This document shows positions 12,701-24,522 of a DNA stretch of 64,000 nucleotides, in pieces. The notes beneath the pieces were generated by a model. The model saw only the letters and a list, made by a program, of their open reading frames with translations, ran no database searches and was not told where the DNA came from. The stretch is from assembly GCA_910589415.1 (NCBI GenBank), contig OU342631.1, positions 2,914,001 through 2,978,000 of the forward strand. Direction: 5' to 3'. The position numbers were made by a program, and so were the translations under genes. Every line of letters begins with the position of its first letter. The stretch's first letter is position 1. Source of the DNA: Malachius bipustulatus (taxonomy: Eukaryota; Arthropoda; Insecta; Coleoptera; Melyridae).

Positions 12701-12915
12701 GAGTCTTGTTAAATTTGAGTTTTTGAAAAATCAATTTTTGGATTTTCATTATGAATCAAGAAATGAACAAAAAATCAAAATGATTATTAAACAACCAGGT
12801 TTCAAGGATTTCCAATAACTTGTTTAGATCGAACTATGCCTTAGAGGTAATCAAAAACATAATTTCTTCAGTAACACAGGAAATGGGAACCAAAGAGAGA
12901 TGCATTAAAAATTAA

Positions 12916-13578
12916 AGCTCAGGGAGAGTTGGCACTCCTAAGTACGAATTAAAAAAAATGCAAACGGCATTCGTTTGTCCACGACTTGTTCATGTTTGAC
13001 CAATCAAAATTTTCGTTTTTCTATAATAAAAAAATAAATCGTAATTTAAAAAATTCAAATCAACACCTAACGCGAATGTTTATAAAATTTAAACGGCACT
13101 CTTTTTTGTTGATTACTCTTCCTTTCACATTCCATTTTATACAGTGGATAGACAAAGGAGAACAATGAATGGACAGTCACATTTTACGACACCTAGGTAG
13201 GTATAATAAGCATAATTCGAGTCGAGATTCCGGTGCTTAAGTACTTTGAAGAAAATGCAGTCGTAGGTAAGTGCTCAGAGCAGTTATTTCTATTTTTATG
13301 TGTTATTTGTTAACAGTGCGTAATTGTCAGTGCAGGTTGTTTAAAATAATTGTTTTTGTTTTTATAAAACTTTTTATCGTGGGCGAAGAAATGAAAATTT
13401 CCAGTTGAAAAAACAAACGTGGACAAATCCTGGACGATACGATTGTAATATTGTTTGAAATATTGTTGTTTTTTTTTTAAAATTTGGTCATATTTGGATA
13501 AATCGTGGACAAATGAATGCCGTTTGCATTTTATGAAAATTCGCACTTAGGGGCTAGGGGTGCCAACTTCACTGAGCT
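12916..13578. mobile_element. Palindromic element, AGCTCAG ends
   Basis: AGCTCAGGGAGAGTTGGCAC at the left is mirrored by the right end at 13578. Inside, AAATGCAAACGGCATTCGTT pairs with its complement near 13515-13540. The first 75-80 bp of the arms pair best and the centre is looser. There is no coding and no TACAGGGTG terminus, so this is a different family. Confidence 0.75.
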
Positions 13579-13683
13579 AAAAAATAAGTGCTTCATTGAA
13601 ATTAGATAAGGTGAAGTAAGAGGACGTTAGAACGTTAGGGACTTTTTATGAGCTAATTAAGGACGCCAAGCAAAACTTTCCTA

Positions 13684-14080
13684 TATCAGGGTGTTCTTTA
13701 ATTGGATGTACAAATGAAGAGGGAAAATTCCTCGAGTAATTTTAAGAAAAAAAGTTCAATAAACATGGGGTCGCAAACGTTTCGTTTTCGAGATACAGGG
13801 TATTAAAGTTATGTTAAAAAATATCACCCTGTAGATTTGCTATCGAAATTGGCATGTCACATGGTAAACTCTCAATTATTGTAATATCTGTGCCTAATTT
13901 CAGTTGAATATCTTGTGAAGTGTAAATACTATGAGAAAAAAACTTGAAAAAAAATCAAACTTTAACACTCTGTATCTCGAAAACGAAACTTTTACGACCC
14001 CATGTTTATTGGACTTTTTTTCTTAAAATTACTTAAGGAATCTCTCTTCATTTGTACTTTCAATTAAGGAAGACCCTGTA
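13684..14080. mobile_element. Palindromic transposon, CAGGGTG-type ends (family 3)
   Basis: Left end TATCAGGGTGTTCTTTAATT; right end ...GGAAGACCCTGTA. The arms of about 140 bp pair, including CATGGGGTCGCAAACGTTTC against its complement near 14000. The echo of the terminus appears as GAGATACAGGG at 13791 (CAGGG 109 bp from the terminal one) and CTCTGTATCTC on the right (106 bp). No coding. Confidence 0.82.
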
Positions 14081-14082
14081 TA

Positions 14083-14870
14083 TATTTTATTTAATAAAAA
14101 AAAGTGGTGCAGAGGCACGACAAGCCACCCCCCCCCCCCTTTAAGAAGTAAGTAAGAAATAAAAAATCCCGCACATCTCAAATTTACTTTTTTATTTAAT
14201 TTTGGCATCGTGTATAAGCCTCAATTTGAATTTTTAACCCGATACACAGTATTCCCCTCATCATTCTAATTTTTTTTGGCAGCCTACAGGTTTTTTTTTG
14301 CTAGAAATGCACAGTGCGGATTTTTTTTTTGAGTAGTAGAATACCTTGGCAGTTGAGTAAAAATTTATAGTTTTTAAATTTGCACAGGATTTCCTGGACG
14401 GTCTGCCAATGCAACACCTAGTTATACATTTTTTATACTCTGTTATGGAATAAAATTTATACTTTGAAAAAACACTATTTGTGAAAAAAAAATCGATCAC
14501 GTCCATTTTGATATTTTTTCAATGGCTAACCTAGTTTTTTTTTGCTGGAAATTGATAGTCCGGATTTATCTTAGTACCTACTTATATGAGAGAGAATACA
14601 TTGAAAGTGCATGGGATGCAAGTTTTTAATATACAGGATGATCTAATGCAAATAAAAAGGTGTAATAATTAATTTGAAAAAAAAATTACAGAATGGTAGG
14701 AGGAAAACGGTAGCGGTAAAAACTAAAAAGTAAAAAACTAAAAAGTCAAATTAATAATTTAAAGATGCCACATAAAAAACCGAAGTTGACATGCCGAATA
14801 ATGAATTTTCTTCCATAAGAGATATTATACAGTCTGTAAATATCCTTTACTTACCAACCTATACACACTA
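14083..14870. other. AT-rich DNA, no gene recognised
   Basis: Contains poly-C at about 14127 and several poly-T tracts. An 81-codon minus-strand frame at 14261-14506 has no recognisable features. Confidence 0.35.
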
Positions 14871-15565
14871 TACAGGTTATACTCAATAAGTATACGAAAA
14901 ATTTTAAGGTGATACCTTGACTCGTTCTAAAGAAAAAAGTTCCTATTAACGCGGGTTCGCAAATCCACCGTTTTTGAGATACCGCCAAAAAAAGACTTTT
15001 TTACAGTTTTTTGATGATATCTCAGAAACTGTTTGAGGTAGGTATAGAGCACAACTTTTGTATTTTATTCCTACATTCTTTACTTATTAGCTACTTTTTC
15101 AATGCTAACTATTTTTTTTTTCATACGCCAGTGGCGGAGATTTCCAGGTTGCCGTGAGGTTTTTGCCCCTAATATCTACGACACTGGGCAAATTGACATT
15201 TTAAAAACTTCAAATCGCTAATTCAAACCATAATTGCTAACTGAACTGTTATCGAGAAAAACAGTCATTTACGATCAAAAAAATTTCGCTCAATCCCAAA
15301 ATTTCCGCCAATGGCAGGTGGAAAAAATTAATTGGTTTTGAAAAGATAGCTAATATTTTTATAATGTATTATAATGTACAGAAGCTGAGTTCTGTGTCTT
15401 AAACGGTTCCCGAGATATCTTCGTAAAACTAGAAAAGTATATTTTTTGGCACCCTCTAACTCATAAACGGTGTATTTCCGGACACACGTTAATGGGAATT
15501 TTTTCCTTAGAATGAGCCATGGAATTACCCCCTAAAATTTTTCACTTATTTAGGACAACTCTGTA
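14871..15565. mobile_element. Palindromic element, degraded TACAGG ends (family 4)
   Basis: TACAGGTTATACTCAATAAG at the left pairs with CTTATTTAGGACAACTCTGTA on the right. Arms show numerous mismatches. About 95 bp inside the left end is CCGTTTTTGAGATACCG, matching the position of the echo motif of the better preserved families. CAGTGGCGGAGATTTCCAGG lies at about 15128. No coding. Confidence 0.7.
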
Positions 15566-15677
15566 TCTGTATGTGAGCGGCTAAATTATGGAGCCAAGTC
15601 GATAAATCTTATTAAATTTTGAGAAAAATTGGAAAACAGGTAATTTTTTTAATTTAATTCAATTTCTTGTGATGTTA

Positions 15678-16207
15678 TACAGGGTGTTAAGAAAATGACG
15701 GATAAACTCTTCAGTACATTGTAGGGGACACTCAGTAAAGTACGGGAAAAATAATTTAAAAAAATCCAGAGCTACATTTGAAAAGATATAAGCAAAATAT
15801 TGAACAATAAATTTGGCAACGTTTAACACGATAACAGTTGGTATTTGGTAATTTCGTCTGATTTCTAACAATGCAGGTAGTCAAGGTATCAAAACCGCGT
15901 TGTTGCCAAATGCTTTATTTTTCAGCATCTTATAAAATAAAAAAAATTTCTTATTAAATTTTCCAAGCCAGTAATCCATTTGAAGCAAATTTTTTAACTG
16001 GTAACGATTAAAGTACCCTTTTTATATCTGTAAAATCATTTAATTTTTGCAAATACTGAAAAACAAAGATAGTAAAATGTTAACTTTGGCATTTTTTATC
16101 TCACTAAATTGAAGACCACAATTTTTTAAATTATTTTTCCCGTACTCTACTGAGTGTCCCCTACAATGTACTGAAGAGTTTATCCGTCATTTTCTTAACA
16201 CCCTGTA
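15678..16207. mobile_element. Palindromic transposon, TACAGGGTG ends (family 5)
   Basis: TACAGGGTGTTAAGAAAATG and its exact reverse complement bound the element. The first 95 bp of the arms are nearly identical (GATAAACTCTTCAGTACATT, GTAGGGGACACTCAGTA). The centre is AT-rich and less symmetrical. The short open frames crossing it are by-products of the palindrome. Confidence 0.88.
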
Positions 16208-16866
16208 TATGTATATTTTTATGGTGTTATATTTTTATTTTATATGTTTTGTATGATTATATTTTTTCAGGGTGTTCCTTGACGCAGTAATGGCAACATC
16301 GTATATATTTTTTTATTGGGACACCTATATTATTGCATTTTGATCAATAAGATTATTTTGTTCAGTTGGAGTTTACTACAAACATGACAAAATATCATAA
16401 TTCAAAATAAAAATTATCACAGACACGAGAAACTCAGTTCACCTCTATCTATAGCTCTGTTTATTTTATCTGGGAGACTGGAGCTTCGTAATATTCCCCC
16501 TCAAAGAGGAACATTTCATTCATTGTCCTTCTATAACTTGATGGATAGGGGAGACTGATGCTTTCTACTCGGTACATATTAGATGTTCATATATATGTTA
16601 CTTGTGCCCTATGTCTACTATATGACCATCAACTCTAGCTATTATTAAAAGCACTTTACTAAAATATGGCCCCATCTAGCACAGAAAATTGAAATCAGAT
16701 TGCCAACTTATTACCAAGAAAATGTCCAATCAGAGGAGTTCTTTTTCATATTTTCCGCTTGAAAGCATTCTTGAACTATATATGGGATATTCGGGATTAA
16801 TAATATCTATCTAATCCAGAATATCAAAAGATTTGATATAATTTTTATTGAACCCTCTTCAATTTT
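16208..16866. other. Intervening DNA with a solo CAGGGTG terminus
   Basis: CAGGGTGTTCCTTGACGCAG at about 16269 looks like one end of a palindromic element whose partner end was not found. The rest is unassigned. Confidence 0.35.
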
Positions 16867-17314
16867 GAATTTTTGTCTTCTAATTTATTTGGGTTTAGGT
16901 TCTTCGGTAAAAATATTATGTTTTCAAAAAATTTTTATAAAAAATTGAGACGTTTCGGGGCTGATTGGCACTCATAAAATGTATAAACCTGTAAAAAACT
17001 TGAAAATAATTTAAAAAACTATAATCAATACAATAAAATTGGTCGTAAAATGGTGTTTATAAAATTTACAGAATCAAAATCAAATAATTTTTTCGAAAAT
17101 TAAAATTGTTAAATTTTATAAACGCCGTTTTAAGCCCAATTTTATTGTATTGATTATAGTTTTTTTTTAATTATTTTTAAGTTTTTTACAGGTTTATACA
17201 TTTTATGAGTGCCAATCAGCCCCGAAACGTCCCAATTTTTTATTAAAATCTTATGAAAAAATATTATTTTTATCGAACAACCTAAACCCAAATAAATTAG
17301 AAGACAAAAATTCG
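16867..17314. mobile_element. Palindromic element, GTCTTCTAATTTATTTGGGT type
   Basis: The left arm from GAATTTTTGTCTTCTAATTT pairs with the right arm ending at about 17314. Arms of about 200 bp include CGTTTCGGGGCTGATTGGCA and CTATAATCAATACAATAAAA. The loop is short. Its ends lack TACAGGGTG. No coding. Confidence 0.85.
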
Positions 17315-18514
17315 ACGTTTTAATCATAATTTCAACTTGGAAGACATATTTAAGAAGAGAAATTCCATAATTAAGTCTTTATCCATGCAGGCAGTGTAAT
17401 AACATTCAAAAACGCCCCTCGAATAAACAAATAAAAAAATCCCCATGCAGGTCGGGTATGAATTTCTTGATTATTTACGATCAAACTTATTAAACTTTTC
17501 CAATCCGAAATTTACGAACATAATAACGAAATAACGATATTGCATGTAAAACAACATGCCATTCACCGACGTTGCGCTGTGGCTGTGAGTAGAGGTGGGT
17601 TTCGTCCTACTTGGTACTCATCAGTACCATGTATCTACCAACGCACAGCACAGCGCACAGTTTTATCACGCATAATCTCCGTGAGTGGGTAAATAATAAC
17701 GAAAGCAGATCAAATGACCTTCCACCGGTAATGAATACCTCCTCGCATCCCCACATCATTGTTGTTCTTCCATACCATACCATGCGCCAATCAACGGCAT
17801 TGTGTCTCCCTAAAGAAAATAGAAGAGAGATGGATCTGCGAGCGTAAGCCGGGTCTATTTTAGCGTTGGCATTTCAAAAGTTCTTGCGCATAATGCAAAC
17901 GGATTTCGCGATTAAACGAGTAGATACTCCTTAAAAGGATGATAGTCATTTATGAGCAGGTATCTTCCGTGCCGCGTTTGGGCACTCGCACTAATAAAAC
18001 TTCATGCGTTAATTGCATTATATTATATGCAACTACACTATAGAGGTAATCTCCAATGCGGTTATGGTTACACTGCGGTTTTTCAAAGCTTGAATTCATC
18101 CATCTTATATTTTTTTAGTCTTTTAGCAGAGCGAATCTAAAGTATTGATCGACATGTGAATGAATGAATGACATTAGAGGCACTATACGTGTTTGCAATA
18201 GATTTTATTTTTAATTGTCGATTAGCAATTCTACGAGAGAAATTTTGCAGCCTAGCAGTGGTTAGACGAGAGGCGAACAATTCAATTTATCATCCGGTTG
18301 ATATTGACAGTAAAGGTTTTGAAGGAACTGTTTGAATTGCGCGGCTCCCAGTTGGTTCCAGAGGAATCCGCCTGGTGTCGGACTATCGGATCAGTACGTT
18401 TATATACAGATCAGCCGATGAAAACGTCATCTTCCGATTGCAGATATCTTCATTTGCTGAGTAGCTAGGCGGTTTTTAGTGAAGTGTGATTTTTTAGTTT
18501 GTCGGATTTCAGAA
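17315..18514. other. Mixed-composition DNA, no gene assigned
   Basis: Patches at 17560-17850 and 18230-18470 are less AT-rich than their surroundings. A 78-codon frame at 17611 is not recognisable. This might be unannotated UTR or regulatory DNA, but nothing decides it. Confidence 0.3.
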
Positions 18515-19316
18515 TGAGTGAGTCAACCTGACAAGAAATTTTGTGTTAAGCTTGGAAATTCAACCGACTGAAACATTTTCTTCAACATGGTTTACGGTGA
18601 TATTTCTGTGAAATATATGGCATCTTCCAAGTGACATGGACGTTTAAAGGGTAGTTGACAGTCGGTTGAAGATGATCAAAGACCTTCGACGTCCTTCCAC
18701 CCCAACTGGCGACCACACGTCAAATTGACGATGCACCACGATGTTGAGAAATTTGTGCCACGCCTGATGACGGACGACCGAAAAGTCAATCGCATATAGA
18801 TAGAAAATTAAGGTCTAATCGTCCCAGTAAGTGGGTGAAACGTCCCCTCTGAGTTCATGTCAAGTTGATGCAGACTTTAATATTATGCTAAAGGGTGTTG
18901 TTCATTAAGAGTACCTCCCCCAAGGCTCCACATGCAGTGAGCAAGACTTGCACACATGCACTGACGTTCTGAAAGGTCTGAGGATCACCATCAGTCGCAA
19001 AAGGTCATGTGGAGGAGTGACGATTGCTTTTTCCATCACGACAACGCTCAAGTCATTCACCACTCCGAACTTGTTTTTTTTTTTTGGCCAAACTGTTCTT
19101 CCCCACCGCTACTCACCTGACATTGCTCATTGTGCATTTTTCTTGTTCCCCAAACCCTTGAAGGGAAGAAGATTTGAGACGATTCCAGAAATTAAGACAA
19201 AAAAGGCGCTGGAGGGCAATACAAAAGAAGCGTTTCGTTTCAACAAATGGAAACACCGTTGGGATAAGTGTGTGAGTTGGGGAGGGGAGTACTTTGAGGG
19301 GGACTCAAACATGTGA
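18515..19316 (+). pseudogene. Mariner-family transposase relic
   Basis: Fragments of a mariner (Tc1/mariner superfamily, DD34D group) transposase occur in order. An N-terminal piece with KFCVKLG and later SVEDDQRP.RPST lies near 18535-18710. HHDNA, containing the second catalytic Asp, is near 19036. A C-terminal piece with RYSPDIAHCAFFLFPK, LKGRRFETI, KEAF and EYFEGD spans 19100-19310. The DFF-type third catalytic position reads as CAFF, so the acidic residue is lost. The pieces sit in different frames, with stops and large internal deletion. It is inactive. Terminal repeats were not identified with confidence. Confidence 0.85.
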
Positions 19317-20035
19317 CTTCTAAATAAAGTACATTTTGTTTTATGACAATAAGTTCAGTATGACACCAGTTCATTTTATAACAGACCTCGTATATGACGT
19401 AGGCGGGTAGAAAAGAAAGACGTGAAAACGCCAGTGGAGATGGAGAGTGATTGCTATGCTACGGTGTACTTTAGAAATTTTAAGTTATTGGGATGGAGGA
19501 TTTTCTTTAGCGTTTAATTACTTAATTAATTTGGAGGGGATGTAATATTCAGAATTTTCTCTATGGGTAAGTGTGGGGTTAGGGCTTCGTTCGATTGATT
19601 AAAGTTCTGGGAAACTTCTCCATTATCATGATGAAATTGCAACCTGTAGTAGGTATATCTGGTTTGGTATATATCGGGTTTGGAATTCACAGCGGAATGA
19701 GCTTTTGTAGAGGAGTTCCATGGGAAAAAATTGTATGTAGGCTAGGTAGTCTCTCATTGGACAAAATTATGAATAGTGTTCGTGGCAATTACAGTAGGTA
19801 GGTAAATACACTGCCTACGTACATACATAGGTGCATAATTTAGGTGCAAAATTTGTATTATTAACAATAGATTAACTATGAAGTTGTTTAATTATTTTTA
19901 CTCTTCAAAGGCTACGAAGAACTCTAATCAGGTTCTCTTTTCCGGCGATTTTTGTTTCATAAATAAATGAAATTAGTATTTATTATTGATTTATTGGCAA
20001 CAATAATTATTATCGCCAACAACAAAAATTAAACT
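19317..20035. other. No feature recognised
   Basis: AT-rich DNA following the mariner relic. The stretch just after it (to about 19390) may be the transposon's 3' flank. Confidence 0.35.
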
Positions 20036-20400
20036 ATAGTTCCCGGCATAGGGAAAGGAGACTATTGTATCGAACTCTTCAGAGTTTAGGTATACCTACT
20101 TAGAAACTTAGAAAACTCATTTTCGGCTATTTTTTAAATTTAGCAAAAAATTCCTAAAACTGATTGCGAAAATATAAACAGGAACTCAAGAACTTTATTG
20201 CCAAGTACTGTTGCATCAAAACTAATATTCTGAAAAAAAAGAATGAGGGGGCGTGAAGTTAGCCCCCGAAACTGAAGTTTGCGTTTAAAGGGCTTTTTTC
20301 CGCGGAACAATTTAAACATTTTTAGAACCCTAAAAGTCCTAGAACTTTTAAGTTTCACTCAGAACTCTGAAAAACTACCTAAGTGTTTTCAAATAATTTG
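20036..20400. repeat. Second copy of the AGTTCCCGGCA / TTAGCCCCCGAAA repeat
   Basis: Shares AGTTCCCGGCA, GAACTCTTCAGAGTTTAGG, GTGAAGTTAGCCCCCGAAA and TTTCCGCGGAAC with 10990-11275 in the same order, so this is a dispersed, degenerate repeat family. No coding function is apparent in the short open frames on either strand. Confidence 0.6.
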
Positions 20401-21080
20401 GGAGTCAACCGAGGGGGAATCACAGGAGTATTGTTTGACTATAAATACGATAGAATGTATGGTCATGGAATGTTTGCTACTTTTGTCATTCCAAGGATAA
20501 GGGATACAAAGGAGCATGAACTTTAATAGATTTTTCGAAAATGACTGAACAATTTTGGCCAAAATTCCTGGTCGCACTTGTAGAATTTTACCTCTTAAGA
20601 TTTTGCGATGTAAAAAATAAATTAGTGCTCTCAAAATTTACCACGTCTTCGTCTTATTAGGTCTAAATTACAGGTAGCAAAAAATGGTAGGAAATTTAAT
20701 TTAAGAAAATTATTTCCCATTGAAAGAGCAAATACGAAAAGATTTATCTTATTCAAGTTAATAGGGGTTGAAATTTATAAAACAACGACTTGACAGTGAT
20801 TTATTTCCAGTATAAACGAATCACGGAAAGCAAGGGAGAAAAGAGCCCTTGCGTGTTTCGTTATCGAAAAAGTTTTCATGTGATTCTTCACCAGAGATGG
20901 GAGGGGGGCATATCTATCTCTACGGTCTACGGTGTCGGTCATTACTCATTTATTCCAGTCTAGCATTACTTAATTAAAAAAATATTAATGCGTTCGTTCA
21001 TTCAGTGAATTTTAAGTAGAAAATTCCCTAAGTACCTACAATACTTAAGTTACACTTAATTGTTTTGAAATTAACAAAAT
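20401..21080. other. Probable intronic DNA of the minus-strand gene at 21.1 kb
   Basis: If the splice donor at 21089 is real, this region and the DNA to its left form the first intron of that gene. I found no further exon of the gene in the window. Confidence 0.4.
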
Positions 21081-21089
21081 AAAACTTAC

Positions 21090-21282
21090 CGGTAGTGGGC
21101 CGATCTAGAAGTGGAGTAGACGAAAATCCAAAAGTCTGGAAGTCTTTCTTAACAATCTCACAATCCGTAGGAACGGAGTGCACGACTCCGGCCCCGAGAA
21201 GCACCACCAAAAATAAAAAATTAATACCCTGTAAATGCCGTATACTCTTTGAAATACACTCAGTCATCTTGATCACAGCCAT
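21090..21282 (-). CDS. First coding exon, probable glypican
   Basis: ATG at 21282 has a strong context (AGCCATGG). The 64-codon exon ends in phase 1 at a consensus donor (G|GTAAGT). The protein starts with a basic N-region, a hydrophobic core at about residues 24-35, and a likely signal-peptidase site after VVHS. It continues DCEIVKKDFQTFGFSS...RPTTG. A secreted protein whose first Cys is followed by V..xF...GFS and ends at ..G just before the first intron fits the start of glypicans (GPI-anchored heparan-sulfate proteoglycans acting on Wnt, Hh and BMP ligands); in my recollection vertebrate GPC genes place their first intron at the same point. The later exons with the CC motifs were not found here, so they would lie left of the window or are short and missed. 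Alternative: another secreted protein with a similar N-terminus. Confidence 0.45.
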
Positions 21283-21690
21283 GGCTCTAAAGTTCAATTA
21301 AGTTTTTGATTAAAAATCAAAGCAGTTTATCTGGGATCCATCACGCTTTCTGTTGCTAAGGCACATAAACCCTTTCCCAGTTGCATTCCGAGAGGGCCCC
21401 CAGGAGTTCACGACTCGCTCATACGGTGTACGCTCAAAGACGAAGACACCGAGTCCGGTCCGCTTTCAATTCAAGAGAACGATAATATTTATTTACTCCT
21501 CGGCAGGGGAACATGCGCAGACCATTGACTAGCCGGCTCGTTACGAGTTTCGGTTGTGATGAAAAAGCGTGCGAACGGCAGGTAAGTATGCCGAGCATTT
21601 CATCGCGCTTGCGTGGTGCTAAGCTTGAAGTCTAGCCGGGCAGTGGCTGGCGCTGGAGTTCCCACTTCCCATTCTGTAAAGGCAGGAAAA
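21283..21690 (-). promoter_or_regulatory. Putative 5'UTR and promoter of the minus-strand secreted-protein gene
   Basis: Immediately upstream of the ATG the sequence is clearly richer in GC than the surroundings (21380-21680) and largely free of the repeats that fill the neighbourhood. This fits a 5'UTR with promoter. No TATA box stands out. The exact start site cannot be read. Confidence 0.4.
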
Positions 21691-22054
21691 TTGAATGAAT
21701 GTTGAATGGCCCAAAAGGTCTCAGTGGCAGTGGCGGCTTTTCATACGAAGTGAGAGAAGTGCCACTTCAAGTGTTTATAAATAAATAATGCATTTTTAAA
21801 TTGTTGGAAAAATCTTGTTAAAATCTTCTCTTATTGATACTAATATATTTATTTTTTTAATGAAAATTTGTATAGCAAATTCTACAAAAATATAAGTAGT
21901 ACCTACATAGTAAAATCCGTGACCTTGGTACAATTTTTTTTTTGTTTTTGGTACAAGTGGCTCTTTCAACTTAAAATTGTTGAAAGAATGCGCTCTGAAG
22001 CTATGACCATCCAATTCGCTGGACATAAAGCGTCTGTTTTTTGTTTTAATTTTT

Positions 22055-22330
22055 TTTTTACAAGATCCGGCGAGCTTATTTTTTGCAAGGTCCTATCAGC
22101 TCGAAAGTTCGAACTATTATTGACTTTGTCAAAACCGGCAAAAAACACCTAAAATAAATCCTAAACCTTAAACCTCAAAAAAATCCAGTTGGCCGGACCT
22201 TGCAAAAAAAAATCAAGCTGACCGAAACTTGTAAAAAATCAAGTTGATTGGATCTTGCGTAAAAAAATCAAACTGATCGAAGTATGCAAAAATAAAATTT
22301 TCGAGTTGACCGGACCTTATCCTGAGGCAA
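22055..22330. repeat. Inverted minisatellite array
   Basis: Left part: units such as ACAAGATCCGGCGAGCTTAT and GCAAGGTCCTATCAGCTCGA. After about 22150 the complement is read: GGCCGGACCTTGC, AAGCTGACCGAAACTTG, GAGTTGACCGGACCTTA. The unit is about 30 bp and the array is a palindrome of tandem repeats. Same family as 700-950 and 24523-25040. Confidence 0.7.
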
Positions 22331-23239
22331 AGGTAGGTTACCTGTATATTTGATAAGTACAATCACCGATAGGTAATGTCATTCTATAAGACGAAAAGTT
22401 CTTATGAACATGATGGGTCCGCGGAAACGATCCATGAAATCTATATGTATATGATTTGTGTAGAGAAAAGGGGGGGGGGGGGGGGAAAGTGGACGTAGTT
22501 TTCTATTGAAATAATTTAGGAGACGATGCCGCATGTCTAAATTTTGAATTTTGATTAACCTAGAAGGAAGGTATACTTTTTTTCTGTTCTCTGACCTCAC
22601 CACCGCCCAACTGAGGAGCCTTAATAAAGGTGAAACACAAAGTCTTTGTCTTCAGACTCATGTATAATTTCTGAATATTTATTTAGCAGGTTAGCTACCT
22701 AATATGACTTGTGATATTTTTATCAATAAAAATTATAAGTAGGTAACAAAAAATTTTCGGTTGTGTTCTATTGCGCCGCAGTGCCATATTCAAGTTTTCA
22801 TTTCGTAGGATGCCGATCCAGTATTTAAATTCTAAAGAGGGGAGGGGGGGGGCATTATCTGGACGAAAATTGATTGAAAACTATAAGAAAAATAAGAAAC
22901 TAAATTTATTCAGGGCATTTAATATTATGTAATTTTAAAACGAAAGCATTATTAGAAGAGAATTTCATTGCTTTAGTGTTGCGGGATTGGGAACAATGAT
23001 AGAAAAGGACTCTCATGTTCAGTTTCAAAATAAAAGCAAAAAAATAATTTACCAAGATATCGGAAAAACCAGTCCGATAGTCCGAAAAACTGGTCGTAGA
23101 GAAAAATTAAGCTGTAAGATTTGTGTGCAATAAAAATACCTACAAATTGATAACTGCAAAAAATTAAATCGGTCAAGAAATAAAAAAGTTATGTATTGTT
23201 ATAACAATGCAAAAATTCATTTTAAATCATCCAAATTAT
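22331..23239. other. AT-rich DNA with homopolymeric G tracts
   Basis: Contains the G16 run at 22470 and a shorter purine tract at about 22840-22852. No gene or known repeat was recognised. Confidence 0.4.
22470..22485. repeat. Poly-G tract (16 G)
   Basis: Sixteen consecutive G in an AT-rich context, on the plus strand. It could adopt quadruplex-type structure and is prone to length variation or assembly error. Confidence 0.9.
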
Positions 23240-24500
23240 CTTTATAACACGAGTTTTCCAAATCTTAAAAATGGTGTGAAAATGGCGCTATAGGCGCAAA
23301 AATAATTTCAGCAAAATCATATTTGTTTATCTCGCAAATAGCAAAAAGCAAAAACGGCCAACTTTGACCGCTTTTACATATAGCTAATTAAAAACATGCA
23401 AATCACATATTATTACATTGGAAACTTAAAAATAACTTTTCTTTACTCAATTCTCCTGAGCATCTTTATGACGCAGTGGTGAAAAAGGCACTTCGATATT
23501 TGCTTCCTTTATTTTATTATATCCAAATATGTATATCACTGTCAAATTTCGTCTGTTACGTTATAATAACTTTACAGTTTCGCACCTCACAATGCATAGT
23601 CTAAAAAAAGTTATGTTTAATACGTTGCTATGAGCAACCGCGGCTGTTGTGACGTCAGATTTCTGACTTCAACAGCCCTTTTAACATCGCAGCAAACTCG
23701 GATAAAAACCTACCCGCATATACCTAGAACAATTTATATTTTAGCATGATTTAATAAAAACAAGAACGTAAATGAAGTTGCCAATGTCTTTAAGGCCAAT
23801 AATCTGCAATAAAAGAGAATCGAATATTTTGTATTAGAAAATATGAAATTTAGGCTCTGTCTAATCAAAAAATAGAATATCTTATTATTTTTCAAGTTTT
23901 CTTCTTTTCAATAAAAAGCTTGGGAAAGTTGGTTCGAAGACAAGAATGAAAAAAGAGTCCTCTACGATCAATAGAAGCTAAATTAACCTTTTTTTTTTTT
24001 GTTAATATCACAATGCCGCTGTTTTTTCATGCATGTGATACGAACGAAATTCGAGGATCAAATAAAATGACGAGACGTTAGAAATTAAAATTATTATTTA
24101 GAGCTTGAGGTAAGCTGATGGAGGGGGAGGGAGCAGCTCGAGTATCTATAATACCTATACCTACTAGCCCCCCGAAAATCGAAAATCAGCCTACAAATCG
24201 TAGAGCTGTTTATACATAGCTTATGCTTTCCAATGCCTTTAACTTTGAAAAAATATTCAATTTATTTATAAGAAAAAAAAAAAACTCAAAATTTCCCTTT
24301 TCTTCTAAATCGAAATTTGAAGGTAATTTTTCTAAATATATTTTTTTTTATTTTATCTAAGCTACTTAACTGAAAATGGTTACTAAATATTTTTTTATGA
24401 AATATTGGCAACTGTAAAAACGGTCAAAGTTGACTGTTTTTGCTCCTTGTGAACTAAACAAACATGATTTTGGAAAAACTATGGGAAAACTAGCTCAAAA
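23240..24500. mobile_element. Large degenerate palindromic element
   Basis: Left-arm text ATCATATTTGTTTATCTCGC and CGGCCAACTTTGACCGCTTT (23325-23382) is mirrored at 24413-24475 (GTCAAAGTTGACTGTTTTTG and CAAACATGATTTTG). Between them is a second small palindrome (GGCTGTTGTGACGTCAG ... TGACTTCAACAGCC, about 23641-23678). A half copy of the same family occurs at 56622-56835. No coding. Confidence 0.65.
24105..24138 (+). repeat. 34-bp exact direct repeat, copy 1
   Basis: TTGAGGTAAGCTGATGGAGG followed by GGGAGGGAGCAGCT is identical to 25372-25405. The two copies bracket the inverted minisatellite and the LINE relic. Confidence 0.9.
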
Positions 24501-24522
24501 AGTTTTTCTTTTTTTTCCTGAC

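Noticed and set aside
18948..19316. A functional 122-residue gene
   Set aside because: It is the C-terminal part of a mariner transposase with upstream frameshifts and loss of the third catalytic acidic residue.
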